From Acidimicrobiaceae bacterium (GTDB lineage: Bacteria; Actinomycetota; Acidimicrobiia; Acidimicrobiales; RAAP-2), in assembly GCA_003158855.1 (NCBI GenBank), contig PMLJ01000014.1:17048-81047 (forward strand): a DNA stretch of 64,000 bases, written 5' to 3'. The notes beneath the pieces were generated by a model. It was not told the DNA's origin. It ran no database searches and saw only the letters and a program-made list of their open reading frames with translations. Both the position numbers and the translations under genes were made by a program. Numbering within the stretch: the first letter of the stretch is position 1; each line of letters starts with the position of its first letter. This document shows, one piece after another, positions 34,292-42,096 of this stretch.

Positions 34292-35620
34292 ATGTCCCGT
34301 CGGATTGAGATCGAAATCACCAGCATTAACGGGGACGTCGCCACGTGGCGTGCCGCGGGAGCGAAGCTTCCAAAGGGCGTGCTGAGCACGTCCCTCGTGC
34401 CGGGCGGCCTAATCGTTGGCACCATCTATCGCGCCGACGTTGAGCAGTTCATGGAAGGCATGGAGATCCTCGCCGTGTTGCCGGCGAAGACTGCTTCGCC
34501 GCTCGATCCCCGACATGAGCGCGTCGAGCTAATTCCGACGGCCAAGCAGGGTCCGGATGTCGTTGTCACCTACGCTCCCAAGGGACGCGGCGGCAGTCGC
34601 CGCGAAGGTGGCCGCGAAGGTGAAGGTCGTCGCGACACCACGAAGCGCCCCGCTGGGCGTCCCCAGTCGAAGGAACGTGCGCCTGGGGATTCATCTCGTC
34701 CCGAGCGCGGTCCGCGTACTGAGCGACCCGCCCGCAGCACCGAGGGACCTGCTCGCAGCACCGAGCGTCCCGCCCGTAGTTCTGAGCGTCCCTCCCGCGG
34801 TTCCGAGCGACCCGCGCGCGGAGGTCGCCCCGAGCGTCATGCGGGTCCCGCCGCACCGCCAATGACGACCACCTACCGCAACGCACTTCTCGCCACCCTC
34901 TCCCCCGAGCAGTTGCCCGTCGCCGAGCAGTTGCTTCGCGGCGGGATGCCCGCAGTTCGCACCGCCGTTGCCGAACAGAACAAGAACGCGACCAGTCAGG
35001 GTCGTCCGACGATCGACCCGGGAACCATCGAGCGCATCGCCGAAGACCTTTTGGCCAAGACCAATCTGGCCCTCTGGAAGGACAAGGCTGCCGGCGCGAT
35101 CGGCGCAGGCCGTGAACTGCGACTGCGTGACCTGCGCGCGGTTGTCACGGCCGCGAAGACGGTCTCGCTTGACGAAGAGGCCCGCACACAGCACAAGGAA
35201 CTCCAGTCGAGCCTTAGCGCCCGCCTCGAGATCTTGCGCACGCAGTGGAACGAGAAATTAGAGTCCGCCGTAGCGTCGAAGAACGTTCCCGAGGCCCTGC
35301 GTCTCGTGGCACGGCCTCCGGACATGTCCACGCGAGTCAGCGCGGAGATGGCTGTCAAGGTCGTCGAAATCACCTCAGAGGTGCTGACGGCCGACCTGGA
35401 CGTCGCCAAATGGCAGGAGATCGTCAACTTGACCGTCGATACCTCGATACGTCGCAACGTGAAGCCTCACGGTATTCCCAATGACGACGCCTGCAAGACG
35501 TTGGCCGTGAAGAACGCCGGAGCGATTCCCGAATTCGCAAAGTTGCTCGGCATGAAGGTTCCGCCACCGCCGCCGCCCACGCGCACACCGCGCCGCACGC
35601 CTACCCGGCGCGCATCGTAA
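34292..35620 (+). CDS. unrecognised protein with N-terminal beta domain and Arg-rich repeats
   Basis: A 442-residue protein I cannot name. Residues 1-75 form a beta-rich domain (RIEIEITSINGDVATWRAAG, PGGLIVGTIYRADVE) with an OB-like look. Residues ~95-185 are basic and disordered, with five 7-residue units of the type RPARSTE. Residues ~190-425 are helical (ALLATLSPEQLPVAEQLLRG and so on), and the end is Pro/Arg-rich (PPPPPPTRTPRRTPTRR). Basic low-complexity tracts suggest RNA or nucleic-acid binding, but that is inference. ATG 34292 is chosen over the upstream ATG 34250; TAGATT lies 8 nt before it. Its end overlaps the GNAT gene end by 20 bp. Confidence 0.75.
   Translation: MSRRIEIEITSINGDVATWRAAGAKLPKGVLSTSLVPGGLIVGTIYRADVEQFMEGMEILAVLPAKTASPLDPRHERVELIPTAKQGPDVVVTYAPKGRGGSRREGGREGEGRRDTTKRPAGRPQSKERAPGDSSRPERGPRTERPARSTEGPARSTERPARSSERPSRGSERPARGGRPERHAGPAAPPMTTTYRNALLATLSPEQLPVAEQLLRGGMPAVRTAVAEQNKNATSQGRPTIDPGTIERIAEDLLAKTNLALWKDKAAGAIGAGRELRLRDLRAVVTAAKTVSLDEEARTQHKELQSSLSARLEILRTQWNEKLESAVASKNVPEALRLVARPPDMSTRVSAEMAVKVVEITSEVLTADLDVAKWQEIVNLTVDTSIRRNVKPHGIPNDDACKTLAVKNAGAIPEFAKLLGMKVPPPPPPTRTPRRTPTRRAS
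34724..34828 (+). repeat. five tandem 21-bp units coding RPARSTE-like repeats
   Basis: Units begin at 34724, 34745, 34766, 34787 and 34808 and encode RPARSTE, GPARSTE, RPARSSE, RPSRGSE and RPARGGR. The repeats lie in the disordered linker of the unrecognised protein and are variable enough not to look recent. Confidence 0.7.
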
Positions 35621-36011
35621 GAAGCCGCGCTTTCCAACCAAAAGACTCGTAGAGCGATTTTGTCGCTCGATCGCCGGGCAGTGCGTAGGCGTCGAGCGGC
35701 TCGCTTGACGAGGCAACAACCGCGTTGACCAAGGTCCGGGCTATTCCCTTGCGTCGAAAGCGCCTGTCCACGTAGACGGCCTCTAGGACGCCGTCACGAC
35801 AGAGGGCGAAACCAACCGCCTCGTCGCCGTCGCGGGCAACGAACAGCCCTCGTTGGGACACTGCGTCGCGCAGCAGATCGTCGACATCGCGTTGCGCGAG
35901 AATTGTCGCCACAAGTTCGCGACCGCCGCGATGCTTCATCGTCGATGCGGTGGCGATTTCCACGAGTTTTGAGATTCGCGGGTTCACCTCGGCGGCGATG
36001 TTCACCTTCAC
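35601..36011 (-). CDS. GNAT-family N-acetyltransferase
   Basis: A 136-residue acetyltransferase by the chosen start. The acetyl-CoA-binding motif A is VDRRFRRKGIARTLVNAVV (R-x-x-G-I/A), preceded by the strand DGVLEAVYV, and motif B is DAYALPGDRATKSLYESFGW, typical of members that acetylate small molecules or protein N-termini. The start is uncertain: GTG 36011 gives MKVNIAAEVNP, while TTG 36068 would overlap the end of the DUF4193 gene by 10 bp. Its 3' end overlaps the facing gene by 20 bp. Substrate unknown. Confidence 0.8.
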   Translation of the reverse strand: MKVNIAAEVNPRISKLVEIATASTMKHRGGRELVATILAQRDVDDLLRDAVSQRGLFVARDGDEAVGFALCRDGVLEAVYVDRRFRRKGIARTLVNAVVASSSEPLDAYALPGDRATKSLYESFGWKARLLTMRAG

Positions 36012-36058
36012 GTCAGACTCTGCGATCCACGGAGTCGCGCTTGATGGGTCGTCTGGGA

Positions 36059-36469
36059 TCAGACACAATCGCGGCAGAGACCCATGGTCCGGTCCGCGAG
36101 CTGGCTCGTCTTCTTGAGCAGGCGACACGAGGTGCAGCGGAACTCGTCGTCCTGTTTGGGAAGGATCGCCTCGGCTGCATCGACCAACGTGTCGACTTCG
36201 CCGACGGCCTCTTCGTCATCCTCGGGCGTACTCGTACGGCGAATGGTCTCGGCGAGAACCTCGTCGAGGGCGAGTTCCACGTCGGTGTCGTCCACGAGGT
36301 CGTCCTCCTCGGGAACGGCCACGGCGACGAGGACTCCTTCGTCGACGTCAATGACGTCATCTCCCTCGACGTCGTCGACGATGTCCTCCTCGCCTACGAT
36401 CTCTTCGTCAAAGCCCTCAGCGAGCTCTTCTTCGTCAAATACTTCTTCTGTGTCGCCATTACTAGCCAT
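36059..36469 (-). CDS. DUF4193 family protein
   Basis: A 136-residue, strongly acidic protein characteristic of Actinobacteria. The N-terminal ~100 residues are almost all Asp, Glu, Val and Ala. The C-terminus carries the family's paired cysteines, FRCTSCRLLKKTSQLA then LCRDCV, which should bind zinc. Function is unknown. AAGGAA lies 5-10 nt before the ATG. The upstream gap (36470-36561) contains a small AGCC-TTTT-GGCT inverted repeat. Downstream lies the GNAT gene. Confidence 0.88.
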   Translation of the reverse strand: MASNGDTEEVFDEEELAEGFDEEIVGEEDIVDDVEGDDVIDVDEGVLVAVAVPEEDDLVDDTDVELALDEVLAETIRRTSTPEDDEEAVGEVDTLVDAAEAILPKQDDEFRCTSCRLLKKTSQLADRTMGLCRDCV

Positions 36470-36561
36470 ATTTTTCCTTCTTAGTTGCGCTGGCAGTGTA
36501 GAGCCTTTTGGCTATGCAGTGCGGCCAATAAGTATAAACAATGCGTAATAGTCGCCAAACA

Positions 36562-38169
36562 CTAGCGGTTTCGACGATTTCGCTCCGCCGAACGCTCCGC
36601 CTCAAGCCGTTCCAGGTCGGTTTCGGAGAAATCCACATACTTCATGGCGTTGGCGATGTTCGAGTGGCCGGCGACCTCGCGGATGAGTCGCGCCATCTCG
36701 TGGGCCACCCTTCGATAGCTGGGGTGGCCTTGGGGTCCCGAGCGCAGTTCTATGAGGTGCATGGCCTCGCGGGCGTTCATCTGCATGGCGTAGCGGATTC
36801 GAAACGCAAGCGCCACCACGTACTGGCTCTGCTGGGGAAACTCGTCTCGCATCTCGTGAAAGAGAGCCGCCGAGCGCTCGAGCGACTCCTCGTACCGGTC
36901 GGCGAGGCCCGCCTCGCGGACAATCTCGGGCACGTCGAATCCGAGCTCGACGTCGAGCGGTTGCCATTCGATGGTCATGAGGCGATGGCGTTGGAGGTCG
37001 CGAAACGCGCCGTAGTCGGTGACGAGCTCGAAGCGGTAGTCCGTACTCTCGAAGGCGCGTCCGGGTCGGTGTCGACGATTCCCCCGTTCGCCCACGTACG
37101 TCTTCATCAGCGTCGCGCGTTCGGCTGCGCCGAGGGTGCCCACGTGACGCGTCGCTTCGTCGTGGGACATCGTTGAGTTCGCGAACACCACCGCTTCGAG
37201 GATCCGCGTCTCGCCCTCGGGGTCGTATGACACGAGGCGAACGTGCTCGCCAGGCTCGCCCGGGGACACGTCGTGCCACATGGAGCTGATGAGGTCTCTC
37301 GTGGCACCCTTCGTGCTCGCCAGGTAGTTAGTCCAAGCCACCCCGCGTTCAGCGACCTCGACGCGCTTCAAGAACGATGGAATGACCTTCATCAACTCGT
37401 CGAGCATCATCTGGGAGTATTCGCGCACTTCGGGAAGTGGATGGGCGCGCATGCGAAGCAGAAGCGATTCATAGGCCTGACCCGAGGCGTAGATGCCGAG
37501 GTTTGAGAGTGCGCTCGCGGGGAGCAGCCCGCGCACGGCGTCGAGGGCCTTCGCGCGTATTGCCTGGCGGTAGACGAAATCGGTGTCCTCGGGGGTCTTT
37601 GGATACTTCTTCGTGAGCCATTCGGTGAGGATCGGCAGCAGCTCGGCGTATGTGTCGAACATGCGGTCCATCTCGCCGACGTACCTCGCGCCGAAGCGTG
37701 ATTCGAGCACGTCGTTGTCACGATAGAAGCGATAGTGACCGTTCGCGAGCCGGCGGTCGTAACCGAGGTAGCGGGTGGACTGCTCGAGGTAACTCATCAG
37801 TCGGCCCCACTCGAGCACCTTGGTCAGGATGTTGCTCGCCTGCTCGCAGGCCAGATGGACCCCGCCCAACTGGGCGACCGAGTCGTCACCGTATTCGTAG
37901 AAGATCTTCTGGTAGAGGTCGTCAGCGCGGTCCAGCCCCACCGTCGCGTCGATCGAGGCATCACCCGTGAGGTCGAGGTCGCCCACAAACTCGTCGAGGA
38001 ACAGGCGCCTGAGGCTCTTCGAGGATCGCGAATAACGCGCGAAGAGAGCGCCCTTTACGACTTCGGGCAGGTTCACGAGGGCAAAGACTGGGCCCTCAAG
38101 GTTCGTGAAGTAGCGCCGGAGTATGGAGACTTCGCTCTCGGTGAACTCTTCGGCTACGTATGGATGCAT
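36562..38169 (-). CDS. tandem ThyX-like protein (FAD-dependent thymidylate synthase family)
   Basis: A 535-residue protein, about twice the length of ThyX, built of two ThyX-like halves (about 20-270 and 300-510). Canonical ThyX has one signature RHRxxSxxExSxRY. The N half keeps its second part (R123, S126, E129, S131, R133-Y134 in GRLMSYLEQSTRY) but has Trp-Gly for Arg-His. The C half keeps RHR (394-396) but lost the Ser and Arg (RHRLMTIEWQPLD). The C half also retains NAREAMHLIELRSGPQGHPS, like the substrate-binding helix of ThyX. It may be a pseudo-dimeric thymidylate synthase or a paralogue with another flavin role. The gene lies just after helY. Confidence 0.8.
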   Translation of the reverse strand: MHPYVAEEFTESEVSILRRYFTNLEGPVFALVNLPEVVKGALFARYSRSSKSLRRLFLDEFVGDLDLTGDASIDATVGLDRADDLYQKIFYEYGDDSVAQLGGVHLACEQASNILTKVLEWGRLMSYLEQSTRYLGYDRRLANGHYRFYRDNDVLESRFGARYVGEMDRMFDTYAELLPILTEWLTKKYPKTPEDTDFVYRQAIRAKALDAVRGLLPASALSNLGIYASGQAYESLLLRMRAHPLPEVREYSQMMLDELMKVIPSFLKRVEVAERGVAWTNYLASTKGATRDLISSMWHDVSPGEPGEHVRLVSYDPEGETRILEAVVFANSTMSHDEATRHVGTLGAAERATLMKTYVGERGNRRHRPGRAFESTDYRFELVTDYGAFRDLQRHRLMTIEWQPLDVELGFDVPEIVREAGLADRYEESLERSAALFHEMRDEFPQQSQYVVALAFRIRYAMQMNAREAMHLIELRSGPQGHPSYRRVAHEMARLIREVAGHSNIANAMKYVDFSETDLERLEAERSAERNRRNR

Positions 38170-38193
38170 GGAGTAACGAGATTAGGGGCGAAT

Positions 38194-40323
38194 TCAGGCT
38201 GGCGGGTGGACGCTGGACGAGCCGGCAACGACACTGCGCAAAACGGCGTCACGGGCCTCCTGGGCGACCCCCGCCACCTCGGTGAGGTGGCTCATGCGCG
38301 ACAGTTGCTCGCAAAGGTCGGCCACTTGCTTGGCGTTCCTGACGAAGTCGCCGGGTGAAGTCTGGCCAATCTCGACGTCGGCGACGTCAAGCACCGTGCC
38401 GAGGGATGCCCCCCTCGCCCAAGCGGCGATGGTGGTGGCGAACTTGCCGTCGGGCTCTTTCGCGTGCGGCACGCTGAAGCGCTCCTCGACCTCTCGGATG
38501 GTCGCGGCGGTGATGCGGATCTCGTTGACGCGCTCGGCGATGCTCCCCCGGCGCTCTTGGCCGAGACGGTCGTTGAGCGACCTCTTCTTCTTGGTGATCA
38601 CCTGCTTGGCGGCGTTGACTGTCCTCGAGGCCCGCTTCGACTCGAACACGAAGCACGACAAGAGCCCCGCGAGTTGCGCGGGCTCCAGGCCCTCGAACAC
38701 GCCCGAACTGATCGATTCTGCGATGAGGAGGTCACACTCGTGGTAGATCGAGCGCAGCAACTGGCCCTGCTGGTTCAGTTTCCAGCCCTCGGCGTAACCC
38801 AGCTCCTCGAGCACGTGGTGGCGCGAGATCATCTGCTCGCCGAGCGGTCGCTTGCTGCCGGTCGGACGACGGTCCGCTTCGAACTGCGCGTACGAGCGCT
38901 CGACAACCTCGAGCGCAGTCTCGAACTCGAAATGGTTGATGAGGTTCGCGGTGAGGTTGTAGGTCGGGCGAAACGAAGAGTGGAGGTCCGACGGGGGCGC
39001 AATAGCGACTCGCCCGACGTCCAGGAGCGAGACCTCGGGGGTGAAGCACACAATGGCGTGGCCCTCTTCGTCGAGGCCCCTTCTTCCCGCGCGTCCGGTC
39101 ATTTGGGAGAACTCGCCGCTTGTGAGGAACTTGCGTCCGGCGTCGGAGAACTTGGTGAACCTCTCCAGCGCCACCGAGCGGGCCGGCATGTTGACACCCA
39201 GCGCGAGCGTTTCGGTGGCGAAGACGACCGCCAGCAGGTTTCGTTCGAAGCAGGCCTCCACGATCTCGCGAAAGGCGGGAACCATGCCCGCGTGGTGCAT
39301 CGCGAGGCCGCGGCGCAGGCTATCGATGAAGTCGGCGTATTCGAGGGCCCTCAAGTCGTCATCGGAGAAGCCAACAAGACGCGACTGCGCAATCGCCTCG
39401 ATCTCGTGACGCTCGTCCGGTGACGTGAAGAGCAGACCGTCTCGCCGACACTGGTGGACCGCGTCGTCGCAGGCGGCTCTCGAGAAGATGAAGACAATGA
39501 CCGGCAGCAGGTCATCGCGTTCGAGCGCGAGGAGCAGCTCGCTGCGCCGCGGCGCTCGAAACGGGGGTGGGGGCGCACTCGACTTCGGGCCCTTCCATTT
39601 GGGTCCGGGCCTGAAGCGTCGCGTCGCCTTCATCATGTTGTCGATGCGGCGCGCCTCGTCGGAGAGTCGTTCGCCGTCGAGAAGGTCAACGATTTCAGCA
39701 GTTGGTTGACCGCGTCGAACGATGGCGAGGTGGTCGTGGAGCTTGATCGGTCGGTTCTTTTCGACGATGACGCTGGTAGGCCCTCGAACCTGCTCGAACC
39801 ACTCCCCCACGAAGTCCGCGTTGCCAATGGTCGCCGACAGGGCCACGAAACGCACCGCCGACGGCGTGAGGATAAGCACCTCCTCCCAGACACCGCCTCG
39901 AAAGGGGTCCTGCAGGTAGTGGACCTCGTCGAGCACCACAAGTCCGAGCGTCATGAGCTGTTGGGACTCGGTGAGCAGCATGTTGCGAAGCACTTCGGTG
40001 GTCATGACAATGACGTCAGCACTGCGGTTGAGCGACGTGTCGCCCGTGAGCAGCCCCACGCGCCTGTCTCCGTAGAGTTCGCAGAGCTCCTTGTACTTCT
40101 GATTCGACAGCGCCTTGAGCGGCGTCGTGTAGAAGGCGCGCTCCCCGCGTTCGAGGACGCGCCCGATGGCGTAGTTCGCGATCAACGTCTTGCCCGAGCC
40201 CGTGGGGGCGCTCACCAGCACGTTGACGTGCTGGTCGATCGCTTCGATGGCGTCTAACTGAAAACGGTCTGGTCCGAAGCCGAGACCGTCGATAAACCGG
40301 CTCCGGTAGTCCCCTGGGTTCAC
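38194..40323 (-). CDS. helY: Ski2/Mtr4-like DEAD-box helicase HelY
   Basis: A 709-residue ATP-dependent RNA helicase. Walker A is SAPTGSGKTLIANYA near residue 40, the DExH box is VVLDEVHYLQDP, motif III is ALSATIGN, and the second RecA domain carries TETLALGVNMPARSV and QMTGRAGRRG. A helical C-terminal domain follows. Mycobacterial HelY is about 900 residues, so this form is short. The order tatA-tatC-helY is the same as in M. tuberculosis. The start overlaps the tatC stop by 4 bp. The likely role is RNA unwinding in decay or ribosome metabolism. Confidence 0.9.
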   Translation of the reverse strand: MNPGDYRSRFIDGLGFGPDRFQLDAIEAIDQHVNVLVSAPTGSGKTLIANYAIGRVLERGERAFYTTPLKALSNQKYKELCELYGDRRVGLLTGDTSLNRSADVIVMTTEVLRNMLLTESQQLMTLGLVVLDEVHYLQDPFRGGVWEEVLILTPSAVRFVALSATIGNADFVGEWFEQVRGPTSVIVEKNRPIKLHDHLAIVRRGQPTAEIVDLLDGERLSDEARRIDNMMKATRRFRPGPKWKGPKSSAPPPPFRAPRRSELLLALERDDLLPVIVFIFSRAACDDAVHQCRRDGLLFTSPDERHEIEAIAQSRLVGFSDDDLRALEYADFIDSLRRGLAMHHAGMVPAFREIVEACFERNLLAVVFATETLALGVNMPARSVALERFTKFSDAGRKFLTSGEFSQMTGRAGRRGLDEEGHAIVCFTPEVSLLDVGRVAIAPPSDLHSSFRPTYNLTANLINHFEFETALEVVERSYAQFEADRRPTGSKRPLGEQMISRHHVLEELGYAEGWKLNQQGQLLRSIYHECDLLIAESISSGVFEGLEPAQLAGLLSCFVFESKRASRTVNAAKQVITKKKRSLNDRLGQERRGSIAERVNEIRITAATIREVEERFSVPHAKEPDGKFATTIAAWARGASLGTVLDVADVEIGQTSPGDFVRNAKQVADLCEQLSRMSHLTEVAGVAQEARDAVLRSVVAGSSSVHPPA

Positions 40324-41048
40324 TTATGCAACAACTTACCTATGCCGATGGCCATGAAGTAGAACACCGTGAGCGGGATGGCTAGGGCCAACATGGAGAA
40401 CGGGTCGCTGCTCGGGGTCACGACCGCGGAGAAGACTGTGATCGTGATGAGGGCGTAGCGCCAGGACTTCAGCAGCTGCATGGGACTCACGACCCCCGCG
40501 AGTTCGAGCGCGACGAGGACCACCGGGAATTCAAAGGTCAGCCCGAAGATGAACATCATCAGCACGAAGAGCCCCAGGTATTGGTTCGGGTTGTACTCGG
40601 TGACCAGCGAGTGGCCCCCGATCGATTCGAGGAACTTGATCGCGCGACCGAAGATGAAATACGCGACCGCTACCCCGCCGCAGAAGAAGAGGATCGACGA
40701 CCCGACGAACGGCAGGGCGTACTTGCGCTCCTTGGCCTTAAGACCGGGGGTGACGAAGCGCCACGCCTCCCAGAAGAGAATCGGCGACGAGATCAGGAAT
40801 CCTCCGAAGAATGCGATCTTGATGCGCAGCGTCAGCCCGTCGAGGGGGTTGGTTACCAGGAACAAACAGTGCCTGGGGATCGCGCGGCAGTAGGGCTGCT
40901 GGAGCACCTTGAGTATCTCGGGATAGAAGATGAACGCGACGGTACCGAAGACGAAGACGGCGAGCGTCGAGATCATGAAGCGCTTGCGTGCCTCGGCGAG
41001 GTGTTCAGCCAACGTCATGCCAGTGGCGGCCTTGCGGAATTTTGACAT
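40320..41048 (-). CDS. tatC: twin-arginine translocase subunit TatC
   Basis: A 242-residue integral membrane protein with six helices, the receptor for twin-arginine signal peptides. It begins MTLAEHLAEARKRFMIST, where the conserved Glu/Arg of the cytoplasmic tip lies, and has KIAFFGGFLISSPILFWEAW, FVTPGLKAKERKYALPFV and FGLTFEFPVV, all TatC hallmarks. It is coupled between tatA (3-bp gap) and helY (4-bp overlap). Together with the TatA/B protein it exports folded proteins. Confidence 0.95.
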   Translation of the reverse strand: MSKFRKAATGMTLAEHLAEARKRFMISTLAVFVFGTVAFIFYPEILKVLQQPYCRAIPRHCLFLVTNPLDGLTLRIKIAFFGGFLISSPILFWEAWRFVTPGLKAKERKYALPFVGSSILFFCGGVAVAYFIFGRAIKFLESIGGHSLVTEYNPNQYLGLFVLMMFIFGLTFEFPVVLVALELAGVVSPMQLLKSWRYALITITVFSAVVTPSSDPFSMLALAIPLTVFYFMAIGIGKLLHK

Positions 41049-41051
41049 CGT

Positions 41052-41444
41052 CTAGTTCATCGAGGGGTCGGGAGGCAACATCGAACTGTCGGGCCGGGGC
41101 ATCGGCGGCGGCACAGAGGGTCTCTCAGGAATCGACTCCGCCGCCGGAGGCGGGGACGCCGCCATTTCCGCGGCGTTCGACACGGCTTCTTCCTTGGCGT
41201 CCACCCGGTCGGCGAGCGAGTTGAGAAGGTTTACCGGACTGCGCGCGATGCGCGCGATATCGCCGGTGCTTGGAAGGTCGGGAATGGCTTCACGAACCTC
41301 GGCTTCGACCCGCTCCTGCAGGCGCTTGAGTGCCCGCCAACTGGAACCGAGCTTGTGGGCCACGTCGGGGAGTTTGTCGGGCCCGAGCAGCAGGAGCACC
41401 ACGGCTACTATGACCATGATCTTTATTGGACTCAAACTGAACAC
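41052..41444 (-). CDS. tatA: twin-arginine translocase TatA/TatB-type subunit
   Basis: A 130-residue protein with the TatA/B plan: short N-terminal helix (MFSLSPIKIMVIVAVVLLLL), hinge GPDKLPDVAHKLG, an amphipathic helix SSWRALKRLQERVEAEVREA and a Pro/Ser-rich tail. The LGPDKLP hinge and long charged helix are nearer to TatB than to a minimal TatA. Only one such gene is present here, so another may lie elsewhere. GTG 41444 is chosen because the hydrophobic helix must be N-terminal; the longer frame upstream runs into lepB. It precedes tatC by 3 bp. Confidence 0.88.
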   Translation of the reverse strand: MFSLSPIKIMVIVAVVLLLLGPDKLPDVAHKLGSSWRALKRLQERVEAEVREAIPDLPSTGDIARIARSPVNLLNSLADRVDAKEEAVSNAAEMAASPPPAAESIPERPSVPPPMPRPDSSMLPPDPSMN

Positions 41445-41475
41445 CGGACCATTGTAGGGGCGTTCGCTGGAACTC

Positions 41476-42078
41476 CTAGAGGAAGCCGAATCGTCCGATC
41501 GGCCAGATTCTGAGGAAGGCCTTGCCAATGACGTCCGATCGCGGGATGGAACCCCAGAAGCGACTGTCGCAGGAGTCCGGGTGGTTGTCACCCATCATGA
41601 AGTAATGGTTCGCGGGCACGACGACCTTGCCGATGGCCGGCGTCAGTGGCTCGATGTGGGTCCAGGTCTCGTTGAGTGGCCGGTTATTCACGTAGATCGT
41701 GTTGCCCCGGGATGTCAGAGTGTCGCCCGGCAGCCCGATGACCCTCTTGACGAGGTCGGTGACCGTTTCGCCGCAGTGCTCGCTCGGCGGAGCCTTGAAG
41801 ACGAGGATGTCGCCACGATGGATCGTGCCCCACTCAACACTGAGCTTGGAAACGATGATACGGTCGCCAATCTGCAACGTTGGCTCCATGGAGCCCGATG
41901 GAATGTAGAAGGTCTGCACGACGTACGAGCGCATGAGCAGCGACACCAGGACCGCCGCGACGACAATGGCCACCCATTCGATCAAACCGCGCCGGCGCGA
42001 CCTGATTGGAAGCACCTTTTGCGGTTCCGCGGTCGCACTGCTCGCTTCAATTGGCTCATCTGGAGTGTCGTCAGGCAC
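41476..42078 (-). CDS. lepB: signal peptidase I
   Basis: A 200-residue type I signal peptidase with one transmembrane helix (WVAIVVAAVLVSLLM, ~35-50). The Ser-Lys dyad is Ser63 in IPSGSMEPTL and Lys111 in DLVKRVIGLPGD; the box E region GDNHPDSCDSRFWG is near 170. It removes signal peptides on the outer membrane face. Its position between pafA and tatA is notable: mycobacteria have pafB-pafC there. It starts with GTG from a leaderless promoter. Confidence 0.94.
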   Translation of the reverse strand: MPDDTPDEPIEASSATAEPQKVLPIRSRRRGLIEWVAIVVAAVLVSLLMRSYVVQTFYIPSGSMEPTLQIGDRIIVSKLSVEWGTIHRGDILVFKAPPSEHCGETVTDLVKRVIGLPGDTLTSRGNTIYVNNRPLNETWTHIEPLTPAIGKVVVPANHYFMMGDNHPDSCDSRFWGSIPRSDVIGKAFLRIWPIGRFGFL

Positions 42079-42084
42079 TCAGCA

Positions 42085-42090
42085 AGGCTA
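42085..42090 (-). promoter_or_regulatory. -10 element TAGCCT, leaderless start of lepB
   Basis: On the minus strand TAGCCT ends 6 nt before the GTG at 42078, inside the short gap after pafA. Confidence 0.45.
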
Positions 42091-42096
42091 CTCGGC

